64,000 nucleotides of DNA, taken from assembly GCA_050729795.1 (NCBI GenBank), contig JBOHME010000002.1:51790-115789 (forward strand), written 5' to 3'. Below are positions 57,987-64,000 of this stretch, piece after piece. The notes under the pieces were generated by a model. It worked only from the letters and a program-made list of their open reading frames with translations, made no database searches and was not told the origin of the DNA. Both the position numbers and the translations under genes were made by a program. Numbering within the stretch: the stretch's first letter is position 1; each line of letters opens with the position of its first letter. Origin of the DNA: AP-15 sp050729795 (GTDB lineage: Bacteria > Pseudomonadota > Alphaproteobacteria > ATCC43930 > CGMCC-115725).

Positions 57987-59405
57987 CTAGGAGTGCCGCT
58001 CCTTGATCAGGCGGGCGAGCAGCGCATCGTAGATCGGCGTGGTGCGCAGCAAGCGGGCGATGAGCATCGCGGCAAAGCAGGATGCCAGCATCGGCAGCAG
58101 CGTCGTGAAGGCCGCGGTCATTTCCGTGACCAGCACGATCCCGGTGACCGGCGCCTGGACGACGCCGGTGAAAAACGCCGCCATGCCGACAACCGCGAAC
58201 GCCTCGGGGCTGATGCCGAGATGGGGAAAGGCGAGCCGGCACAGCGCACCGGAAACGAGGCCGAGCTGGGCGCCCAGCACGAGCAATGGCGCGAACAGCC
58301 CACCCGGTGTGCGCGCCGCATAGGATATCGGGCCGAGGCAGAAGCGGACCAGGAAGGCGAATGGGATCGAGCCGATCGCGACACCGCCGGCGAGCATGGT
58401 CTGCGTAATCGTGTCGCCGCCGCCGATCAGCGCGGGAAAAAACCAGCCGACGACCCCGATCAGTGCACCGATCGCTGCCGCCTTCAATTCGACCGGCAGG
58501 CAGCTCAATCGCCCGGCGAATGACACGGCGCCGAGCAGGCTGCGGTTGTAGAGGCTCGCCGCACTCCCGGCGAAGAGGCCGAGCCCGACATAGAGCGGCC
58601 AGGTCGCCGCGGAGGCGTAAGGGAGCGGTCCCGTCGCCATTGCCGCCTGTGTCGAGATCGCCACCTGAAAGTCGGGCGCGTTGCCGAGGAACAGGCGAAA
58701 GATCAGGATCGCCGTCGAAGAGGCACCGAGCGCGATGATCGCCATGTGCGGCTCGAACCGCCGTACCAGCTCTTCGAGGACAAAGATCGCCCCGGCGATC
58801 GGCGCGTTGAAGGCGACGGCGATACCAGCGCCGGCACCCGCGGCAAGCAGCAGGCGCAATTCGTCCGGGGTGTGGCGAAACGCCCGTCCGACGAGATGTG
58901 CGACCACGGCTCCCATCTGCACGCTCGGTCCTTCGCGGCCGAGCGCGCCGCCGGCACCGATCGCCGCTAGCCCGCCGATGAATTTGACCGGCAGCAGCCG
59001 CGGCGGTGCGCCGGCCAGCTCTCCATTGAGCGCGGCCTCGAGCTGCGGGATCCCGCTTCCCGAGGCGTGCGGCGAGAACCGCTTTACCAGCCACGCGCCA
59101 AACGCCACCGCCATGGCACAGCCGGTGACCACCAGGCAGAAACCGCCGAGATGTGCCTGATGGCCTCGCGTGATCAGCAGATTGCGCCAGGTGTCGGCGC
59201 GGGTCAGGGCGAGGCGGAACAGTGAATCGACGACCCCGGCGCCGGCGCCGACAACCGGCGCCAGCAAGGCGAGGCGCAACAGTCGCCGATTGTTCGTGCG
59301 GGGCGGTGGCGGGTGGTGCACCGCGGCAGGCGCTGTGGCGAACGGTGGCGGATCCGGCTCGCCAGTCTTCCCTGGCCGCGCCGTGTCGATTCGCTCATCC
59401 GCCAT
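57987..59405 (-). CDS. clcA: ClC-family chloride channel/antiporter
   Basis: The 472-residue membrane protein has the ClC selectivity motifs: HASGSGIPQLEAAL, GGALGREGPSVQMG with the external gating Glu, AFNAPIAGAIFVLEELVRRFEP with the internal proton Glu, and TPGGLFAPLLVLGAQLG. Both Glu residues being present points to a Cl-/H+ exchanger rather than a channel. No CBS domains follow. The Pro-rich N-terminus (~45 residues) is cytoplasmic. ATG 59405 was chosen over 59438. Confidence 0.9.
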   Translation of the reverse strand: MADERIDTARPGKTGEPDPPPFATAPAAVHHPPPPRTNNRRLLRLALLAPVVGAGAGVVDSLFRLALTRADTWRNLLITRGHQAHLGGFCLVVTGCAMAVAFGAWLVKRFSPHASGSGIPQLEAALNGELAGAPPRLLPVKFIGGLAAIGAGGALGREGPSVQMGAVVAHLVGRAFRHTPDELRLLLAAGAGAGIAVAFNAPIAGAIFVLEELVRRFEPHMAIIALGASSTAILIFRLFLGNAPDFQVAISTQAAMATGPLPYASAATWPLYVGLGLFAGSAASLYNRSLLGAVSFAGRLSCLPVELKAAAIGALIGVVGWFFPALIGGGDTITQTMLAGGVAIGSIPFAFLVRFCLGPISYAARTPGGLFAPLLVLGAQLGLVSGALCRLAFPHLGISPEAFAVVGMAAFFTGVVQAPVTGIVLVTEMTAAFTTLLPMLASCFAAMLIARLLRTTPIYDALLARLIKERHS

Positions 59406-59565
59406 CAGCGCTTCCCGATGGCGCCATCCGCACCGCATGCTGGCACCGAGACAAACGGGCTATGGCCATATGGCATCAGCCCGCCCCGATCACCGCGGGC
59501 CCCGCCGCGCGCGCGTCCGCTGCAACCAGTCGCGGCATCAGGAGACGCACGGCGATGCGCTCGGC

Positions 59566-60984
59566 TCAACGGTCGACCCAAGCGATGCGCAGCGTATTGG
59601 TGGCACCCGGCGTGCCGAACGGTACGCCCGCAGTGATGACAATGCGTTCCCCGGGCTGGGCGATCTCTTCGCGGTGGGCAATGCGCGCCGCCTGCTGCAC
59701 CATGTCGCTGAAGCTCTTGACGTCGCGGCTGTGCACGCAATGAGCGCCCCATAACAGTGCGAGCCGCCGGGCGGTGTCGAGGTTCGAGGTCAGCACCAGG
59801 ATCGGCGACACCGGCCGCTCGCGCGCCGCGCGGATCGCGGTGGCGCCCGAGGTCGTGTAGGAAACGATCGCCGCCGCCCCAACCGTGCTCGCGACCTGGC
59901 AGGCCGCGGCGCTGATCGCGTCGGGTGCAGTGTGCTCGTGCTCGATCCGGGTGCTCTCCAGCATCGTGTGATAGAACGGGTCGAGTTGCACCCGGCAGGC
60001 GATGCGGTCCATCATCGCCGCCGCTTCGACCGGGTAGCGCCCCGCCGCGGTCTCGGCCGACAGCATCACCGCATCCGCCCCGTCATAAACGGCGGTCGCG
60101 ACATCCGAGGCCTCCGCCCGCGTCGGGATTGGCGCGGTGACCATCGATTCGAGCATCTGCGTCGCCACGACGACCGGCTTGCCGGCAAGCCGGCAGGCGC
60201 GGACCACCTGCTTCTGCACCCGCGGCACCTCTTCGGGCGGCATCTCGACGCCGAGATCGCCACGGGCGACCATCAGCGCGTCAGCCAGCTCGATGATCTC
60301 CGGCAATCGCTCGATTGCCGACGGCTTTTCGAGCTTGACCATAACCCCGGCGCGGCCGGCGACGAGCTTGCGGCCCTCGGCGACATCGTCCGGCCGCTGC
60401 ACAAACGAAAACGCGATCCAGTTGGCGCCGTGGTCGAGCGCGAAGCTGAGATCGGCGCGATCCTTTTCGGTAACGGCCGACAGCGGCAGCACCGCGTTCG
60501 GCACGTTGACCCCTTTGCGGTCCGACAATATCCCGCCGACCCGGCACACCGTATCGGCGAAGTCGGGGCCACAGGCTTGCGCCTCCAGCCGTACCTTGCC
60601 GTCGTCGACCAGCAGATCGGTCCCGGTCCTCAGCGCCTCGAAAATTTCCGGGTGCGGCAGCGGCGCCCGTGTCCGGTCGCCGGGGCACTGGTCGAGATCG
60701 AGGCGGAAACGGTCGCCGGCGGCGAGCTCGATCGGCCCTTCCGCAAATGTGCCCAGGCGCAGTTTTGGTCCCTGCAGATCGGCGAGGATCCCGATCGGGC
60801 GTCCGGTCTCCTGTTCGACATGGCGGATCGCTGCGAAGCGGGCGTGGTGATCGGCCAGAGTTCCATGGCTGAAATTGAGGCGGAAGACATCGACGCCGGC
60901 GTCGAACAGCGCCCGAATCAGCACCGGGCTCGAGCTCGACGGCCCGAGGGTGGCGACGATCTTGGCACTGCGCTGGCGCCGCAT
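59566..60984 (-). CDS. pyk: Pyruvate kinase
   Basis: The 472-residue glycolytic enzyme makes pyruvate and ATP from phosphoenolpyruvate. Key segments: KIVATLGPSSS, FRLNFSHGT, ILADLQGPKLRLG, VMVKLEKPSAIE, LMVARGDLGVEMP, VVVATQMLESM and VMLSAETAAGRYP. ATG 60984 follows AGGTGAGG. It lies just after the glycerate kinase gene in the same direction, linking 2-phosphoglycerate formation to pyruvate. Confidence 0.95.
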   Translation of the reverse strand: MRRQRSAKIVATLGPSSSSPVLIRALFDAGVDVFRLNFSHGTLADHHARFAAIRHVEQETGRPIGILADLQGPKLRLGTFAEGPIELAAGDRFRLDLDQCPGDRTRAPLPHPEIFEALRTGTDLLVDDGKVRLEAQACGPDFADTVCRVGGILSDRKGVNVPNAVLPLSAVTEKDRADLSFALDHGANWIAFSFVQRPDDVAEGRKLVAGRAGVMVKLEKPSAIERLPEIIELADALMVARGDLGVEMPPEEVPRVQKQVVRACRLAGKPVVVATQMLESMVTAPIPTRAEASDVATAVYDGADAVMLSAETAAGRYPVEAAAMMDRIACRVQLDPFYHTMLESTRIEHEHTAPDAISAAACQVASTVGAAAIVSYTTSGATAIRAARERPVSPILVLTSNLDTARRLALLWGAHCVHSRDVKSFSDMVQQAARIAHREEIAQPGERIVITAGVPFGTPGATNTLRIAWVDR

Positions 60985-61004
60985 GTTCGCCTCACCTTGG
61001 CAGA

Positions 61005-62330
61005 TCAGCAAAAAACCAGGATCGCCCGGAAATCGTTGACGTTCGTTAATGTCGGGCCGGTCACGACAAGGTCTCCGAGCGCTGCGAAAAACCCATACCC
61101 ATCATTATCGGCGAGCATCGTCTTGGCCGCGATTCCGCATGCTGCGGCACGTGCGAGACTGTCCGGATAAAGGATCGCCCCGGCATTGTCCTCGGTTCCA
61201 TCGAGGCCGTCGGTGTCGCCCGCCAGCGCGGCAATGCCCTCGGCCCCGTCGAGCGCCACCGCCAGTGCCAGTAGAAACTCGACATTACGGCCACCGCGGC
61301 CGCCACCTCTTACAGTGACCGTCGTCTCGCCCCCCGACAGCAGGATCGCCGGCGGCCCGACCAATCGGTCACCGACCTGGAATGCTCCGGCCCGAATCTG
61401 CCTGGCAATTGCGGCATGAACCAGTGCCGCGTCGCGCGATTCGCCCTCGATGCGGTCGCTCAATACAATCGGCGTGATATTTCGCCGCAGTGCCGCCGCG
61501 GCTGCCGCCCGCAGCGAGCCTTGTGGGCTGGCGACCAGCTCGAAGCGGGCTCGGCCAAAGATTGGCGCGCCCGGCTTCGGCGTCTCCTGCGCTGCGGCAT
61601 CAAGATGCGCGATGACTGCCGCGGGGCCGCCGATCGCGTATTTGGCGAGAACCGCGCGGGCATCGGCAAAGCTCGTCGGATCGGCGACGGTCGGTCCGGA
61701 GGCGATCACCGCGGGGTCGTCGCCCGGCACATCGGAGATCGCCAGAGTAACGATTTGTGCCGGCGCCGCCGCGGCGGCAAGGCGCCCACCCTTGATCGCA
61801 CTCAGATGCTTGCGCACGGTGTTGATCTCGGCAATCGTCGCTCCCGAGCGCAGCAAGGCGCGCGTAACCGCCTGCTTGTCGCCGAGCGTCAGACCTGGCG
61901 CCGCCAGTGCCAGCAAGGCCGAGCCGCCACCGGAGGCGAGAAAGACGAGCTGGTCGTCGGCGCCGAGGCCCGAGGCCAGGTCCAGCATCCGGGCGGCAGC
62001 CCGCTCGCCTGCAGCGTCGGGGACGGGGTGGCTCGCCTCGACGATTTCGATCCGGTCACAGGGAACCGCATGACCGTAACGGGTAACCACGATTCCTTCG
62101 AGCGGGCCCGGCCATCGGACCTCGAACCCCCGTGCCATCGCCGCTGCCGCCTTGCCGGCGCCGGCGACGACGGTGCGTCCCGCCACCGGTTGCGGCATCG
62201 CAGCGGCCAGCGCCCGGGCGGGATCGGCCGCGGCGATCGCGGCGTCGAAAAGAGAGCGCAGCAGGTCTCCGACCGCTGCCTGTCCGCATGTGGTCACATC
62301 GCCGCTCCGTCTTGCCACGGCCATAATCAT
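61005..62330 (-). CDS. Glycerate 2-kinase (GckA/MOFRL type)
   Basis: The 441-residue protein has the DUF4147/MOFRL layout: VVAGAGKAAAAMA, LVFLASGGGSALLALAAPG, EINTVRKHLSAIKGGRLA, ISDVPGDDPAVIASGPT, ILLSGGETTVTVRG and GGRNVEFLLALAVALDG. It phosphorylates D-glycerate to 2-phosphoglycerate; some relatives were once named hydroxypyruvate reductase (TtuD). The chosen ATG follows GGGAGG by 11 bases. It ends 20 bases before pyk and is divergent from the DegP gene. Confidence 0.9.
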   Translation of the reverse strand: MIMAVARRSGDVTTCGQAAVGDLLRSLFDAAIAAADPARALAAAMPQPVAGRTVVAGAGKAAAAMARGFEVRWPGPLEGIVVTRYGHAVPCDRIEIVEASHPVPDAAGERAAARMLDLASGLGADDQLVFLASGGGSALLALAAPGLTLGDKQAVTRALLRSGATIAEINTVRKHLSAIKGGRLAAAAAPAQIVTLAISDVPGDDPAVIASGPTVADPTSFADARAVLAKYAIGGPAAVIAHLDAAAQETPKPGAPIFGRARFELVASPQGSLRAAAAAALRRNITPIVLSDRIEGESRDAALVHAAIARQIRAGAFQVGDRLVGPPAILLSGGETTVTVRGGGRGGRNVEFLLALAVALDGAEGIAALAGDTDGLDGTEDNAGAILYPDSLARAAACGIAAKTMLADNDGYGFFAALGDLVVTGPTLTNVNDFRAILVFC

Positions 62331-62416
62331 TTCACATCGAGCCTCCCGCGAACGCCAGCGCTCGATCGAACATCCGGCGCGGCGGTCATGGGCGAAGCAA
62401 TGAGAAAAGGGTTCTC

Positions 62417-63892
62417 GTGAACTGGTTCGGCCGTCACGGCGCAACCCTGGCGGTGCTGCTGCCAATGCTCCTCGTCACTGCCGGGCCGAGCCGGGCCGAA
62501 CCGCTGCCGACCTCGTTCTCGCAAATCTTCGCGCAGCTGTCGGCACGGCTGTCGGGCGTGGTGGTCAACATCTCGACGACCCAGGCCTCCGCCGGGGCGG
62601 GAGCCAAGGGCACTGCCGAGACCCAGGCCGCGCCGCAGGGATCGCCGCTGGACCAGTTTTTCCGCGAATTCTTCGGCGATCGCGGGGAACCGGGGGCCGG
62701 CGGGCTGGCGCCACCGGCGGCATCGCTGGGCTCGGGTTTCATCATCGACCCATCCGGCCTGATCGTCACCAACAACCACGTGATCGCCGATGCCGAGCAG
62801 ATCACGGTGACATTGTCCGACAATACGATGCTGCATGCCCGCGTTATCGGCCGCGACCCGGTCAGCGATCTCGCCCTCCTCAAGGTCGATGCGAAGGCGC
62901 CGCTCCCGGCCGCCATCTGGGGCGACTCGACGAAGACCAGGGTCGGCGATTGGGTGCTGGCGATCGGCAATCCGTTCGGCCTCGGCGGCACGGTGACATC
63001 GGGCATCATCTCGGCCACCGCCCGCGATATCCATGCCGGACCCTACGACGACTTTCTGCAAACCGACGCCTCGATCAACCGCGGCAATTCCGGCGGTCCG
63101 ATGTTCAATCTCGCCGGCCAGGTGATCGGTATCAACACGGCAATCCTTTCGCCATCGGGAGGCTCGATCGGCATCGGCTTTGCCATCCCATCCGCGACGG
63201 CGCGGCCAATCATCGATCAGCTGAAGGCGACCGGCAAGGTCGAACGCGGCTGGATCGGGGCTCAGATCCAGCCGGTCACCGACGAGATCGCCGAAGCGAT
63301 CGGCCTCGACAAAAGCCGCGGCGCGATGATCGCGTCGATCGACCCGGCGAGCCCGGCGGCCCAGGTCAAGCTGCGGCCCGGCGATGTGATCCTCGCCTAT
63401 GATGGCCAGCCGATCGATCGCAGTCGCCAGCTGCCCCACCTCGTCGCCGATACGCCGCCCGACAAACTGGTGAACCTGTCAATCTGGCGTGATGGTAAGT
63501 CACAAAGAATTCAGCTCAAAGTCGCGGCGCTCGATCCGAACCGGCGTCCGCCGCCTGCGCCCGAAGCGGAAAAAGCACCGCCGCCACCGAGCGTCGACGC
63601 GTTGGGGATCAAGCTCACCAGGCTCACCTCGGAACTGCGCAAGCAGTATTCGCTATCCGATGCGGCGCGCGGCGTCGTCATCACCGCGGTGCCCGCGAAC
63701 AGCACGGCCGCGGAGCAGGGGTTGCGTCCAGGCGATCTCGTGATTGGTGCTGCCCGGGCCAAGGTCACGACCCCCCAAGAGGTGCAGCAGCAAGCGGCCT
63801 CCGCCAAGAAGGCCGGCCGCAAGAACCTCTTGGTTCGCGTCGAGCGCGACGGCATCACCCGCTTCGTCGCCCTCCCGGTCGAAGGCGGCTGA
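62417..63892 (+). CDS. DegP/HtrA-type periplasmic serine protease
   Basis: The 491-residue protein starts at a GTG (62417, after GAGAAAAGG) with a signal peptide cleaved near SRA|EP. The triad is His121 (TNNHVIADA), Asp151 (DPVSDLALL) and Ser225 (RGNSGGPMF). Two PDZ domains follow (about 260-350 and 395-490), the first with SRGAMIASIDPASPA. It is a Do-like quality-control protease of the periplasm. A Pro-rich linker (PPPAPEAEKAPPPP) joins the PDZ domains. It could be named degP, degQ or mucD. Confidence 0.92.
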   Translation: MNWFGRHGATLAVLLPMLLVTAGPSRAEPLPTSFSQIFAQLSARLSGVVVNISTTQASAGAGAKGTAETQAAPQGSPLDQFFREFFGDRGEPGAGGLAPPAASLGSGFIIDPSGLIVTNNHVIADAEQITVTLSDNTMLHARVIGRDPVSDLALLKVDAKAPLPAAIWGDSTKTRVGDWVLAIGNPFGLGGTVTSGIISATARDIHAGPYDDFLQTDASINRGNSGGPMFNLAGQVIGINTAILSPSGGSIGIGFAIPSATARPIIDQLKATGKVERGWIGAQIQPVTDEIAEAIGLDKSRGAMIASIDPASPAAQVKLRPGDVILAYDGQPIDRSRQLPHLVADTPPDKLVNLSIWRDGKSQRIQLKVAALDPNRRPPPAPEAEKAPPPPSVDALGIKLTRLTSELRKQYSLSDAARGVVITAVPANSTAAEQGLRPGDLVIGAARAKVTTPQEVQQQAASAKKAGRKNLLVRVERDGITRFVALPVEGG

Positions 63893-63895
63893 GAG

Positions 63896-64000
63896 CTACT
63901 CCGCTGCCATCGCCGGTGTCGCCGAGGGCGAGCGCAGGCGGGCAAGCAGGCTCGCTTCCTTGATCTTGGCGCGAGCGCGGTTCGCCTCCTTGATGTGGCC
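63896..64000 (-). CDS. C-terminal end of an unidentified gene (cut by window edge)
   Basis: The last 34 codons of a minus-strand gene run from the window edge to a TAG at 63896-63898. The visible part is a basic helix (GHIKEANRARAKIKEASLL) and a short Ala/Ser-rich tail. The stop is three bases from that of the DegP-type gene, so the two converge. Too little is visible to name it. Confidence 0.55.
   Translation of the reverse strand, partial: GHIKEANRARAKIKEASLLARLRSPSATPAMAAE

Overview
The window is high-GC DNA with dense, often overlapping genes, typical of an alphaproteobacterium, probably of the Rhodospirillales type. Support comes from the alphaproteobacterial pairing of DUF4167 with prmC-prfA-hisS and clpB, a short zinc-free RpmJ, a glcD-glcE-glcF glycolate oxidase operon, and phage genes of the DUF2460/DUF2163/NlpC-P60/J type that are common in alphaproteobacterial siphophages and gene transfer agents (GTAs). 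No rRNA, tRNA, CRISPR array, insertion sequence or integrase was seen.

Region 1 (1-9.3 kb) is chromosomal. It holds a catabolic group (amidohydrolase, HpcH/HpaI aldolase, luciferase-like flavin monooxygenase, Rid-family protein, amidase), two small unknown genes, RNase Z, a CobW-type GTPase and a 58-residue membrane protein. Region 2 (9.3-12 kb) is a transition zone with a lipoprotein, a beta-barrel-like protein whose C-terminal tail is repeated in frame beyond its stop codon, and a pair of lower-GC orphan genes.

Region 3 (about 12.1-45.2 kb) is one long minus-strand phage-like cluster controlled from its right end. A CI/LexA-like repressor (44518-45183, plus strand) faces a consensus-like minus-strand promoter with palindromic operator-like repeats. 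In transcription order the cluster encodes a Cys/His-rich protein, a DUF6456-like protein, small and large terminase, a block of spike, fibre and lectin-like proteins, the portal, a DUF1906 glycosidase and further accessory proteins, the protease, the capsid, connector proteins, the tail tube, frameshifted tail chaperones, the tape measure, Dit, a glycosyltransferase, the hub, an NlpC/P60 peptidase, the J-like tip protein and a lysis group. The core order matches GTAs and HK97-like siphophages. Two features stand out: no integrase or replication gene is present, and at least six accessory proteins between terminase and protease carry Sec or Tat export signals, which is unusual for virion proteins.

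Region 4 (45.2-64 kb) is core chromosome. A clpB / DUF4167 / prmC / prfA / hisS block reads left and rpmJ reads right from a good promoter. It is followed by glcDEF, a TVP38-type membrane protein, a family 2 glycosyltransferase, a ClC antiporter, pyruvate kinase, glycerate 2-kinase, a DegP-type protease and the end of an unidentified gene. GlcDEF, glycerate 2-kinase and pyruvate kinase fit one route taking glycolate carbon to pyruvate; the linking enzymes lie outside the window.
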